Assembly: GCA_030144725.1 (NCBI GenBank) | Contig: JASKMD010000001.1 | Span: forward strand, 3,279,015 to 3,343,014 | Length of the DNA: 64,000 nt | Direction of reading: 5' to 3' | Origin: Haematococcus lacustris | Lineage: Eukaryota; Chlorophyta; Chlorophyceae; Chlamydomonadales; Haematococcaceae | In this document: positions 43,043 through 54,841 of the stretch, piece after piece | Layout of the letters: each line of letters starts with the position of its first letter | Position numbering within the stretch: the first letter of the stretch is position 1 | Notes under the pieces: generated by a model | Seen by the model: the letters and a program-made list of their open reading frames with translations, nothing else | What the model was told of the DNA's origin: nothing | The model's database searches: none | Program-made: the position numbers and the translations under genes

Positions 43043-46000
43043 TCACAAGCGCTGCAGCAGCTCTGCATTGCGCTGCAGCAGCTGTTGCACTGCGCTCTGC
43101 ATGCTGTGGTGGGGCCACAGCCCTGCACTGACATCAGAGCCCAGGGCCTGTGAGGGCTGCTGCTCCGCAGCTAGGCGCTGGTGCAGGCTGGCCTTGGGCA
43201 TGATGGCTGGGTGCGGGTCGGCCTTGGCCTCCAGTGGTGCTGGGCCAGGCCAGGCCTGACAGGCGTAACCCTGCTGTGTGATGGCAGGTGGCACTGCCTT
43301 CTTCCACGCGGTGTGGTCGAGCAGCTGCATGGACATGCAAGCACAATTGGTATCCATGCTGTCAATGGGGTTGCATGCCTTACACCCCAGATACAGTTGA
43401 CGCACAATGCTCTTGAAGGGCGAATTGCATGGCTAAGTAAGTGCATGCGACATTAGCAGCCTTGAGCTCATGGGGTTAAAAAGCTGAGTAGTTGGTGACA
43501 ATGATGGGAAATGCCAGGTGGTAGGACACGTTGGGAGGAGGAGGGGGACGTTCCTGAGCAGCAAGATTGGGCCAAGTGTCAGTGGTGGCCTGGGTTTTGC
43601 TTGCTGGCAAGCACGGGGTGCTTCAATGCCACCGGGTTGCAATGCATGACACATGCCCTAGCAATGCCAGCACACAGTGGCTGCCGACTGCTCCATCACA
43701 GTTAGCATCACAGGCAAGTGTCACAGCTAGCATCACAGTGGCTGCTGACTGCAGCCAGGGGCCAGCAAGGCAGGTGTGGGGCTCTCACAGTCGCTAGCCT
43801 CCGGGAGGCAGCCAGCTGGGCTGTGATGTAGGCCTGCGACCGCGCCTGAGCCGCCTGCTCCTCCTTTGTGCTGTAGGCCCACTTCAGGAAGGCAGTCGCT
43901 GCCTGCGTAACATGGGAGCAGCAGGTACAGCTGCCTGGCGGGAGGCCTGTGGGGGCCAGGCAGGCAGCTGCATCATCAGGTGGCACACAGATGAAAAAGC
44001 TATAAGAAGACAGCTGAGAAGGCTCTAAGAAGACAGATTGATAGGCTGTAAGAAGACAGATTAACAGGCTCTAAGAAGACAGCTGAGAAGGCTTTGACAA
44101 GACAGCTGAAAAGGCTCTAAGAAGACAGAGCAATAGGCTGTAAGAAGACAGGTTCACAGGCTCTAAGAAGACAGGTGAGAAGGCTCTAAGAAGACAGCTG
44201 AAGGTCTGAAAGCAGAGAGCAGGCAGTGCTCAGTAGGGAATCCCCTCGAGCTGACCACCCACAAGTGCCACGGCCCGCCAGGCAGGTTAATGTGCCTGCT
44301 TGACGTTGTGTCCAGGCTGGGTCATAGTCGACACTGAGAGAGCACTGAGAAGGCAACCGGCATGCAAGCCACACCTGCATGTACTGCTCCAACCCCACTG
44401 GGTTGCTGGTGGCCACCACTAGCACCTGCCCATCAGGAGTGTATGCCTGCAGCCAGGTGAGCAGCAGTCAGGTGGGCCCAGGCCTTAGCGGCATTCAGGT
44501 GTGCCCAGGTCCTAGCAGCAGTCAGGTGAGCAGCAGTCAGGTGAGCAGCAGTCAGGTGAGCAGCATTTAGGTGGGCCCAGGTCTTAGCGGCATTTAGGTG
44601 AGCCCAGGTCCTAGCAGCAGTCAGGCAGGCCCGGGTCGCAGCAGCAGTCAGGTGGGCCCAGATCTCAGCCGCAGTCGAGCATTTGGCCAGAGCAGAGTGT
44701 GCCCATGTCCCTGAAGGGTACTGGCAATGAGTTGTATGAGCTGCTGCACACCCCTTCTAACGTGCTACAGGGGTGCTGGCCGGCCATACCCATGCCATGC
44801 ATTGGCTGGTAGGCTCAGGGTGAGGTATCAGGCTCAAGTGGGCTTAAGTAGGTGCATGTGGGCTTTGGTATCGGGCTCATGTGGAGCTCAGGCATCAGGC
44901 TCAGGCGCATCTGGGCTTAGGTATCAGGTTCGGGCTAAGGTGGGCTCAGATATCAGGCTGAGGGTGCAGTCAGCGCTGGCTTGAGCCACACGGCGTGCTG
45001 GCACAGAGTCTGCCAGGCCCTCCCCCTGGGACCTGTATGCTTGCAGTGACTCGTGAACTTGCACACCTTCAGCCCAAACCCATGTCTTCTGTCCTCAATC
45101 AGAACCCACACACAGTGCAAACCCTTGTGAGCAGACGCAACACCAGAGCATCATCACCACCACCACCACCATCACCACCATCATCATCCTTACCATCACC
45201 ACCGTCATCATCCTCATGGTCACCACCACCATCGTCATCCTCATCACAACCATCAGCTCTTGGCTCAGCCAGTACGAAACACATGATTACAAGCACGACT
45301 GACGTCGTTGCAGGGACTGTGTGAGGATGACAGACGTTCAGCACATGCCTTTGCTGCATGCGTTGGGCTGCTGACGCAGAGAAGGATTCGAACCCACCTT
45401 TGCGTGTGTGTGAGTCCTGTTGATGTGGATGATAGTGCGGTCCACAAACACCACACGCACACGGCCATCTGCATAGGCAGCAAATGTACCCTCGCCATGC
45501 AGCGAGGCCTGCTCCACTACCTGCATCGCCAAGGCAAGCAGCGGAGCTGTGCTGGAACACTGCCACCGCTCAAGTTTACCGTAGCAGTTGACAATGCCAG
45601 TTGGAAGACTGGCATCTGCCAAGCAATTGATCCCGTGCCACGCCCCAGTTGCATGCCAGGTTCGTGCATGTTGTGTTTGGAACCCTGCCATCTCATGAGG
45701 CCGGTGATCCAAGCTGGCCCTGGCGCACGCTCCCACGCTGCGGTGCATGGCCCTGGCTGATGCTTGCACTGCACTGCTCAGGCTATGCCTTGCTCATGCC
45801 ATGCTTTACTCTGCCTTTAAGAGGCACCCCATGCAGGATTAAGCACCCCTTATACACCCAACTACACACGGGCATGGCACCAGCAGCCATATGAGGCCCA
45901 GGGACCAAGCAAACCATTGTCAGGTTTAAACCCCTACCTGTTCTGACAGTATGCCGAAACTCTCTGCAATGTCCGCTGGCGTGCAAGGCATGGCATGGGG

Positions 46001-48173
46001 CTGCTGCACTGACCCTTGCTGCTCAAAGAGCCAAGGTGGGCAGCCAGCCTGAGGCACTGTAGGGGTCCTGCTGCTCTGCCGTTGCAGCGCAGCACACATC
46101 TGCTCCCTGCGCAGGGCAGCCAGGCACTGCGCAAGCGTGACCTTGGCCAGGTGTAGGTGGGACCTTGGCATGCAGTGACATGACCAATAGTGTGGGAATG
46201 TATTCTGCATAGATGTGCTATACTCGTACATCATGGCGACTAGTTGACTAGCCAGCTCCCATGCTGTGGTGCATGGCTCTGGCTGACGCTTGCACTGCAC
46301 TGCTCAGGCTGTGCACTGCCTTGAAGAGGCGCCCTATGCAGGACCAAGCACCAGCTGAGACCAAGCTAGCCAGGTATTTTTGCTTGTGATTGTGTAGCTG
46401 GTGGCAGGGTATGCGGCCGCCTGGTAGCTGGAGTTGTGTGTGTTGCAGTAGCTGTATGTCTAGCTGCAGCTGCCTGGTAGCTGTGTGTGTAGCTGTAGCT
46501 GCAGCTGCCTGGTAGCTGTGTGTGTAGCTGTGTGTAGCGATAGCTGTGTGTAGCTGTAGCTGGTAACAGGTAGCATGTGGTGCATGCGGCTGACAAGCAC
46601 CCAGGTTGCATGACAACAGCACTGGTGCAAGATAGAGCCAGGCACAGTGAGGGGCGGGCAGGAGGCGCAAGCTGCTGAGCGTGACCCTGCATCTCAAGTG
46701 TTGCCTGTGCCTGCATGCGCATCGCTGATGTCCAGGACCAGGATGGCATTGTGCTTGTGCATGCATGCCCTTGGGATTGCAGTCAAGCAGCCAGGCGCAG
46801 AGGCAACCCAGACCTGACCTGAGCTTCAGCGCATGGGCAGCGAGAGGCGCGAGGGAGTAGCGCTGAAGGCTGTGAGCCTGGCTGGCTCCACTGCTCTGCT
46901 TCAAGGCCTCACCGCCCCTCCCTTCCTGCCTTCCCTCCAGCTGATCCGTGCAACAGCCAGCGAAGCTGCCCAGTCCCTGCTCTGGCTCTGCCTGCTGCTC
47001 CCCTGGAGGTGGGTGCAGCCACACTGCCTCAGGCACACAGCTGGCTGCGTAAAGGTGCTGCCTGGGCAGCATGCCTGGGGCAGAGCACGGCCGGATGTGC
47101 TGCAGGAACCGACCACGGCTGGTGGACGCCAGGCAGGAGCCATCCGCTGCCACCCACGCCTCTACCTCCCCTGTGTGGGGGTGGAACTGGTACACAGCAT
47201 CAGGCGTCCACTCCATCACAATCACCTCGTTGTTGGGCAGCAGGGTCACGGTGGGCTCCAACCACCAACTGCCAGGGGCAAACCCCTCGCAGATGCCACC
47301 CAGCCCACGGTCCAGGGCTTGGGGCAGCGGTGTGCTGGGGCAGCGTGGCGCGCCTGGGTCTGGCTGACTGGAGGTGGGAGGCGGGAAGTCTTGGTGTGAG
47401 AGGGGTGGCAGCAGCACTATGTGACCAGCTGCGGTGCTGGGCGGCAGGAGTGACTGTGGCACCCTGTCGAGGTTTGGCTCTGGTATAGGGCTATTGGAAA
47501 GGTTACTTGAGCTGCGTGTCAGCTTCACGCAGTGCCACTTTCCTTCTTGCTGTCCCACAAGCTCATGGGCTGCTGGTTGTGAAAGCAGGCTTGCTGACGC
47601 AAGGAGCAAGCGTACGGCCTGGGTCCACCGTGTTGGGTAGCCCTGTAGGGAAAACACTTGTGTGTGCCAGATGTAGTGGTACTTGGCTTCCTGATGGGCA
47701 TAGCTGACTAGCAGGGGGTAGCAGACTGCAAAACGCCGCAGCTGCGCATGGAGCACGACACGACCAGACCCGTCTGATGTGCTGACTGAGGTTCGTCCGC
47801 CCTCCAGCTGCTGCACCAGGCCTGCTGACATCGCTTGTTCAGCTGTTTCTGGCCACCACAACTCTTTCAACTCATAGCCAAGAGAAATGTCTGGGGAGCT
47901 GGCTCGTTTGCGAAGTAGAGGCTTGCACAGAAATGGCTGGTCCAGGTGCATGTTGCGGAACTCCAACGCCACTGACAGCAGGGGAGCATGCCGGCTGAGC
48001 GCGTATTCGCTGAGCTGTCGGTGTAGTTCAGAGCCTCCGGAAGGAGAAGGTGCGCAGTACGCAAATGCACTCCCGCTAGGGTTGACCAGAAGGATGCTAT
48101 TGTCCGAGAAGTTTGCTTTCAGGCGTCCGTCTAGTGCCACGCACAGCCTCGTCAGTGCAGGCCCGGTTGACAT
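43043..48173 (-). CDS. C5orf34-like protein, copy 2
   Basis: Minus-strand counterpart of 18759-23944, with ATG at 48171-48173 and the stop at 43043. The long first exon and the small 3' exons keep the same splice signals, and reading frames remain open. Examples are LKANFSDNSILLVNPSG, EGTFAAYADGRVRVVF, TAFLKWAYSTKEEQ and the terminal NAELLQRL. Amino-acid differences from copy 1 are few (for example VAQDG versus VALDG near the start). Intronic repeat arrays differ in unit number. Domain reasoning is as for copy 1. Confidence 0.68.
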
Positions 48174-48594
48174 GCACAGGTGGGAAGGCAAAACAGGGCT
48201 ATGTAGGTTAGGCAGTCGCCGGCTCCATACAAACTTCATTTCGTACATTCAAAAGCAAGCTTCACAACATTCATAATACTTACGAACATTCATCTGCTGG
48301 CCATAATCCCTAATGGCAACAATCCCTACAGCCCTCATGCCACACCCAAACAAAGCATAAAGTTCATCACAGGATTTAACGGCGCAAGAGGGCGCGCCTC
48401 AATAGACACTCTGTACCTCAATCTTATGCATTCCAGGTGTTCACGTGTACATAGAAAGGTGCATCGATCCCCTAGTACTAGTGTTCCCATGGGAAAGGGA
48501 AGCATACAGAATGACCTCGCCGGCTGCACTGTGAGGAGCATACATGACAGATGTGCGCAACAGGAACCTTGCCAGCTGTGTACATGCACTGGCG

Positions 48595-51440
48595 TCAGTG
48601 CTGCTTGCTGCCAGCCAGGAGCCGCTTGTGTGCAGTGGAGCAGTGCGAGGGGCAGTACAGGGTGAAGTCCTCCTCCTGCAGGGCACAGCGGCATGCGGGT
48701 CATGTCATCATCAGGCTCAGCCCCCCTGGTCACTGCACCACCCCACTGCTCCCTGCCAGGCTGCTGCCAGCTTGCCCCACTGCCCTGCACCAGGTGCGCA
48801 GCAGACCAGTGCCCGACCAGCGACGACACGGCCATGTGTGTGGTGGTGTGCGTAGCTGGCCTGAGCCTGACAGGCAGTGCAGCAGCAGGTCAGTGGTGCC
48901 TGCCGTGCCACGCCATGGCTGCCAAGGCTATGGGGTGCTGGTCAGACAGGGTCGGCTGTAGCTGGCAAGGCTGTGTGCACTGACGTTGAGCTCGCAGCCG
49001 CCTGTGTGCGCGCACGCCAGGTGGTACACCCGCTGGCAGCCGGCATGGCTGCAGCCCAGGGAGGCGCCCCGCCCCTTGCACACCATGCAGCGCAGCGCCC
49101 GGGAGCGCCGGATGGCTGAGGCCAGGTTGACCTGCAGGGCGGGCGGGGAGGCCGGCAGCCGTCAGGGTCAGGTGCAGGAGGCCATGTGGGCGCAGGCTCT
49201 GCTGCAAGGCTGACCGCCTGCCCGCCTGCCTGTGTGCCTGACTACCTGCTGCCCTGACTGTTGCTCAGCCTGACACTGTGTGCCCCTGGCTGGCTGCCTG
49301 CTCTGCTGGCGCCACCCACCAGGTTGCCCTGTGAGTCCTCGTACACCTCAGGCGCCCACAGCCCGCATGTGAGGTGGCAGTGGGTGACCCAGTTGGTGGC
49401 CACGCAGCAGCGCACCACCTGAGCCAGCTCAGCCTCACCTGCCAGCACCCAGCAGCCAGGCCACACATGCGGTGGAGGGAGCCTGCCTGGAGTATGGCTC
49501 AGCTGAGTGTAGGAGGCTGTGCGGTGCATCAACACCGCCTGGCAGATGCCATGTGATGAAGACGACGATGATAGCCACAGTGGCAGGCACGCTGGCAGCC
49601 ACCATTGGGCGACACTGGCAACCAGTCCAGGCCCAACAGCAGCCAAGTGATGGTGCAGGATGAGTAGCTGCCACACGGGTGGGGCAGGTGCTGTGCTGCT
49701 GCCTGGGGCGGGCAGTACCTCGGGCAGTGGGAGGTGTCTGGCTGCTGCTGCTGCTGCTGCTGCTCCACATCCTGCTACGCACTCACAAGGATACAACTGC
49801 TGCAGCAGCGGCTTCTCACACATGGCGCACAGCTCCCCGTCATTGCCGCCCACCAGCTTCACAGGCTCATAGTTCTGCGGCCAGGCCATTGGGGCACAGG
49901 CAGCAGGGCTCTAACACTCTGCCCTGCCCTGCCCTGGGCTGGCTTGCAGTGCTGGCCCAGCCCCTGCTGACCCCTGGACACTTGGCAGCTTGGCGCAGCA
50001 GCGGGCGCGGGCCAGGCCATTGCAGGGCGGTGCAATTGGCTGGTGGCTGCCAGGTGTCAGCAAGCGCAAGGGCAGCAGCCAGCTGCATGCTGTACGCACC
50101 TCCACCACTGTGCCCACGGTGGGCGCAAGGCCGACCCTGTTCATGCAGCCACGGTACTTCACGCCCTGCAGCACCCAGCAGGGCTGTAAGGGGTGAGAGT
50201 AAGACAGGTGCAGCAGAAGACAACGGCACAACACAACACCGGGTCACATGCAGCCAGGCAGAGCAGGAGCGGGCCATGGCTGGGCAGGGGTGGGGCAGTG
50301 GCAGGGGTTGCTGCTGGTGGGCCATCCCACCTGATGCTCCATTTCCACTACCATGCACTTCTTGTTGATGAGGCGCCATTGGGTCATGCGGCTGCCACCC
50401 TGGCTGCGCTGCTTGGCGTCAGGCTCTGCCTTCTTCAAATGCTCGGCCAGCGTCTCAGGCACGGCCTGCAGCACAGCCGGCACATGGGGCAACACCAGCA
50501 CAGCGCCAGGCAGCAGCACAAGACTTGACGCACACTGCATGGCGCCAGTGCAAGGCCAGTGGGCAGGCCACCACACATGCAGAGTGCTGGCTGCAGGCCA
50601 GCTCCAGCCCCACTGTGCTGAAGGTTAGGAGGGCCAGTGCAGGCAGGCAGGCAGGCAAGGCTGGTTCAGGTCAGTGTGGTGCAGTGCTGGCAGCGCAGCT
50701 CAATAGAGGTTAGCAGCAGGTGGGACTGTGGGTTTGCAGCAGGGACAGCTTGCAGGACAGACTGGCCAGATGGCTCTGTTCGAGGCGCAGGCGCCGTTTC
50801 CCAGCAGCGGTAGTGCGCACGCACTTGGTGGCACAGTCAGCTCGCCCGGCAGCGACACCCGCGCAACAGCCTGCAGGTGTCTGCAGCTCAGCATACTGAC
50901 CTCAATGGAGAACGTGGACGGAGCCAGCCAGGCGGGCGCCCTTCTTTGTCGCTTTGAGGGCACCGCGTCTTCCGGCTCGGGTGTTTTCTGGGCTACTGCG
51001 GTGCAGCAGCACAGTGTACAATTTTGACGCGGGTGCTGCTTGAACAGCGCAGCCAGGTACCTGGCAGTGGCCAGCTGCACAGCAGGCTCACATTCAGGCT
51101 TCTTTTGGTGCACGGGCTTGCGCTGTTTTGCTCGAACGGGCATTTTTGGAACTGAGGCCAGCGCGCTTGTATCTGCCATTTGAGCAAGGCCAGCGGCTAT
51201 TTTGGTGGTTTTGGATAACAACCGGCTGCAGGCAGCGTTCCAGAGCAACAGGGCGCAGTCGGCGTCGACCTGCGACTCAGTGTGACTGGTCGCCACACTG
51301 CCGCGGGCCCGACCTAAGCGATGCTGGTACAGGCCGCTGCAGGGCAGCTGCCGGAACAAGAGAGCGGTGTCATTGGGCTGAGCATACGCCCTGTCGTAGG
51401 CTGCCGTACTGGGCCAAGCGCCCTGGTTGCGAGCTACCAC
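48595..51440 (-). CDS. ePHD zinc-finger protein, copy 2
   Basis: Minus-strand counterpart of 15475-18317, with the stop at 48595-48597. The first exon's 246-codon frame is identical to copies 1 and 3. The ePHD exons keep all Cys/His ligands (CAMC, HCHLTC, CMVC, GCSHAGC, YHLACA, YCPSHC). In this copy the sequence upstream of the frame is uninterrupted up to 51985. A candidate upstream exon there reads KLIDSSSEPGLGRRKFGGSR after a CCCAACAG acceptor; it spans the site where copia element B sits in R3. Confidence 0.75.
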
Positions 51441-51985
51441 GCTGAGCGGCTTGCATGCACTGCAGGCTGAGGGAGAACAAATGCAATGCTGTGTGCTGTT
51501 CCTCTTGGCAAGGTGCCTTGATTGCGAGCAATGCGCATTTCAATCGTTGGTCATGTTGGTGGCAGCTGCTAATGCACCAGACTTGTACACCGTTGGCTGC
51601 GTCAGTGCTACGGCGTGCATCGCTGCAGACTACGCGAACCTCCAAACTTGCGGCGACCCAATCCCGGCTCACTACTGCTGTCGATCAGCTTCTGTTGGGT
51701 GCACGCGAGCGTATGCGGCGCCCTGCGCACAGCCGGACTCGTGTGCGCACCCCGACATCACGAGCACGGCCCTTCATTCTGCCACATGTGGCACTCGAGC
51801 GGCCAAACCTGTGCAGCACTGATTCTGTCGCGTAGGCCATGTGCGCTGCAATTGCGTACCCATCGTCGCAGGAACGCTGGGCTGTTGGCTGCTGGGGGCT
51901 GGGGGGCCCTGGGTGGGCCTGGCCTGGGCCTTGGTGGGTCTTGGACAGGTACTAGGGAGGCTAGGCGTGCTGATACCTTGGTGGT

Positions 51986-52861
51986 CGAGCTCCTGGGTGG
52001 GCCTGTGCTATAGTGGGTTCAAGAGGGGGGAAGCAGGGTAAGGGTGAAGCGGCATGCCATCCGCATGCACCAAAGTAGCATCAAGGAAGGGTTGTCTAAC
52101 ACACCATTGACATCGCAAGTGCCATGCTTCCTGATGCTTGAGATGCTGCCGCTGCTGCTACCTTGGTTGCTGTCTCTGCTGACTTTACTCCAGATGTCAT
52201 AGGGAATGTATGAGGGTGGCGGTGTTGGTGGGATGGAGCACATTAGCCTTGTCTACCAGCTTTGGCACAGCTAGCAGCAGTGTGGTAACGCCCTGGGTGG
52301 TCAAAATCAGGGCCAGGGCGCACTGCGTATCAGACATCAAGGGGCGGTGGCGCTTGTGTTAACGAAACACTTCTCCCGTCTGCAGTTATGCCCAGCTGGG
52401 ACCTGCACACAACCCATACACCTGCACAGGGGTGTGTTTCGATGGACTCCCTCAATGCCCTGCTGTCTGGGTATCATGAGGAATGCATGATGGTGGCGGT
52501 GGTGGTGGGTTGAAGCACACACGCCCTGTCTATCAGCTCGGTATCGGCTAGCAGCGATGTGGTATTGCACAGGGTGGTGAAAACCAGGGGCAGGGCGCGT
52601 TGGGTATTAGATTGTAGGGGGGCCATGGTTGCGCTTGTGTTGTCGACAGCCATTGCCCCTCTCCACCCTCGCACCGTTGTTGTGCATGCTGGTATGCGCC
52701 TCGGCGTGGCTGCTTCCATGGGGTAGGGTTGAGTGATGAAGTTTAACGAGCTGTGGTTTTCTCGTAATAGAAAGGGATACCGCTGTCAGCCTGGTGTGGC
52801 TGCTTCGCCTGGCCCATCTACAACTTGGGTATAAAAGGTGGCGAGGTGGGTAGTGGGACGT
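51986..52861. other. Palindrome spacer with a diverged direct repeat
   Basis: The segment 52199-52365 recurs in diverged form at 52476-52645: 'gtggcggtgntggtggg', then 'ctagcagc', then 'gggtggtnaaaancaggg'. Frames are short and broken. It may be older transposon sequence belonging to the TnpB/Fanzor-like relic that follows. No gene supported. Confidence 0.4.
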
Positions 52862-53700
52862 CAAGGCTGTGCTGCAGGCCTGCCAGCTGGTGGTGGTGGG
52901 TTGGCGCCGCAGCAGCAAGGAGCTAGACAGGGAGCCCGGCTTGTTGGTGCGGGTGGATGAGCACCGCACCACCCAACTCAGGGCAGGGCAGCTGTGCACA
53001 CTATGCTGTTGGGTAAGGTTTACAGGCCAACAAAACTCATTCAACAAGGAACAACATGTCGACCTGTGGATAATCTCACTCGTTTACTACAAACACGTTG
53101 TAGCATCCTCGGTCGCACCCTTGATGACTACCAGCCCCTGGTGAGGTTGGCAGGCTAAACGTTCAGGGTTAGGTTTAAGTTTAGGGATAAGGATAGGGTT
53201 AGCTAACCCTAACCCACTATTGACCGGCTGGAGAGGTCAGCAGGCTGAACCAGGGCTGAGGTCCCCTCACAGGCAGGCCGATCACCTTCTCCTGGTCTGC
53301 AGCCGTGCCCAGCTAGGACCCAGGCACTCGTAAAGTACAGGCTGGCGAAGTTGACAGGCTACCATGCATGGGGGCTGAGATCCTGTTTAAGGCATGTGGA
53401 CCTGCTCAGCAGGTGGGTACCTGGGGCAATTGTTCACGCAGCGTGTATGGCAGGAGGCACAAAGGTGGTCTGCATGCGCTCCATATTGACAGGCTGATGC
53501 AGTGTCCTGGTGCGGTGCCCAAGCCCAAGCCAGCTAAGCACACCAACTGGCGAGGCCAAGGCTGCCTTTCCCCTATGGGTCAACCCCTACCAGGCCACAT
53601 TTCATGCTTACGACGTGACAGCCCACCCACCAGGTCCACAGCCTGTAAGGTGGCTGGCTGGGACTGCAATGCAGCTCTGAATATGCAATGCACTGGATAG
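52862..53700 (+). pseudogene. TnpB/Fanzor-like transposon protein relic
   Basis: Pieces on the plus strand read AVLQAC, then LLVRVDEHRTTQL near 52950-52980 (the motif before the zinc finger), and GWDCNAALNMQ near 53660-53690. The last corresponds to the 'RDxNAALN' motif that ends the RuvC/zinc-finger domain of TnpB/Fanzor proteins. The zinc-finger cysteines between them are not preserved and frames change. The same family is seen at 28790-29110. It is a decayed copy, probably non-functional. Confidence 0.5.
53159..53218. repeat. Telomere-like motifs meeting head to head
   Basis: GGGTTAGGTTTAAG, TTTAGGG and TAGGGTTAG run into CTAACCCTAACCC, giving the perfect palindrome GGGTTAGCTAACCC at about 53203-53216. 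Only a few TTAGGG-like units are present. It lies in the spacer of the R2/R3 palindrome and inside the TnpB-like relic's span. Confidence 0.5.
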
Positions 53701-54150
53701 AGCATGTGGGCAGTGCATTGGGGCACATGCCAACCACCCTGCTATGTAAAGTAATGTGTGCCATGTGTTGGCCATGTCAGCTTGCATGCCTGTGCATGTA
53801 TGTCGAATGCAGAACATGGTCCATGGGGAGACTAGGCAACAGCCAAGAGGCTAATCGTTTGCAATATCAGGGCGCTGCTACTGCAGTATATCCTGGGCGA
53901 CACAGTGATGCCCCTGCTGCTGCTGCTGCTGCTGCTGCTGCACCTGCTGGTGGCAATGATGATGATGACAACATGAGGCTGGGCAGTTCTGTGGATTGGA
54001 GGACCTGTCAACTGGGCGCAGGGCGACGCGTGCCAGATGTCAGGTATCAAGCAGGCAGATGTAACAGCCATGCCCCTATGGCCTACATCGGATGATCCAG
54101 ATGTCGACCTAATTAACCGAGACGACCCACTACAGCCGAAGTGAAACAGC
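53701..54150. other. Spacer before R3
   Basis: A (CTG)n run lies at 53911-53945 and a GATGATGATG run at 53955-53970. No gene or RNA supported. Confidence 0.4.
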
Positions 54151-54489
54151 AACAGCTCACCACCAAGGTATCAGCACGCCTAGCCTCCCTAGTACCTGTC
54201 CAAGACCCACCAAGGCCCAGGCCAGGCCCACCCAGGGCCCCCCAGCCCCCAGCAGCCAACAGCCCAGCGTTCCTGCGACGATGGGTACGCAATTGCAGCG
54301 CACATGGCCTACGCGACAGAATCAGTGCTGCACAGGTTTGGCCGCTCGAGTGCCACATGTGGCAGAATGAAGGGCCGTGCTCGTGATGTCGGGGTGCGCA
54401 CACGAGTCCGGCTGTGCGCAGGGGGCCGCATACGCTCGCGTGCACCCAACAGAAGCTGATCGACAGCAGTAGTGAGCCGGGATTGGGTC

Positions 54490-54753
54490 TGTTGTGAACA
54501 TGTCCTGGTGCAAAAGATATTGAGCACCGGGAGTGTGAGACATGTTTGACAGCACTCAGGGCTGCAGAGTGAGAGAGTGAGACTGTCCGTCTTAAGGCAG
54601 TTAGAGGGGCAGACCTCGGCACCCTAAGCTGAGTGCCGCGTCTGTCCCTACGCTCTCTACAGGTAGGCACTGAGCAGTTTACTTAGTGCCGTCAGCAGTT
54701 AGTTATGTAAGTACCCTAAGCTGAGTGCCGCGTCTGTCCCTACGCTCTCTACA
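54490..54753 (+). repeat. 5' LTR of element B
   Basis: 264 bp. The 3'-terminal segment (54713-54753, ending CTACGCTCTCTACA) duplicates 54621-54661, 92 bp upstream. This mirrors the internal duplication seen in the unrelated LTR of element A. Confidence 0.95.
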
Positions 54754-54768
54754 GGGTTATGGGCCCAC
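54754..54768 (+). promoter_or_regulatory. Primer-binding site, initiator tRNA-Met anticodon region
   Basis: GGGTTATGGGCCCAC begins at the LTR end. It is complementary to the same internal part of initiator tRNA-Met as in element A, shifted by one base. Confidence 0.8.
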
Positions 54769-54841
54769 GCACGCAGACGCGTGAAAGGCACCAATAAGTC
54801 GCCGGGAAGGGGTCGTGCGTTCGACAGTTAGTCGTTCGGCG

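Larger units (their letters stand above)
40281..51985 (-). repeat. Segmental duplication R, copy 2 (inverted)
   Basis: Reverse complement of 15258-26795 over 40281-51660. It then extends leftward in R coordinates to 51985 through sequence shared with R3 (54151-54489) but hidden by the gap in R1. At 51650-51665 it keeps the uninterrupted target site that copia element B occupies in R3. The outer end stops near an 'agctc(g)accaccaagg' motif common to R2 and R3. Confidence 0.9.
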
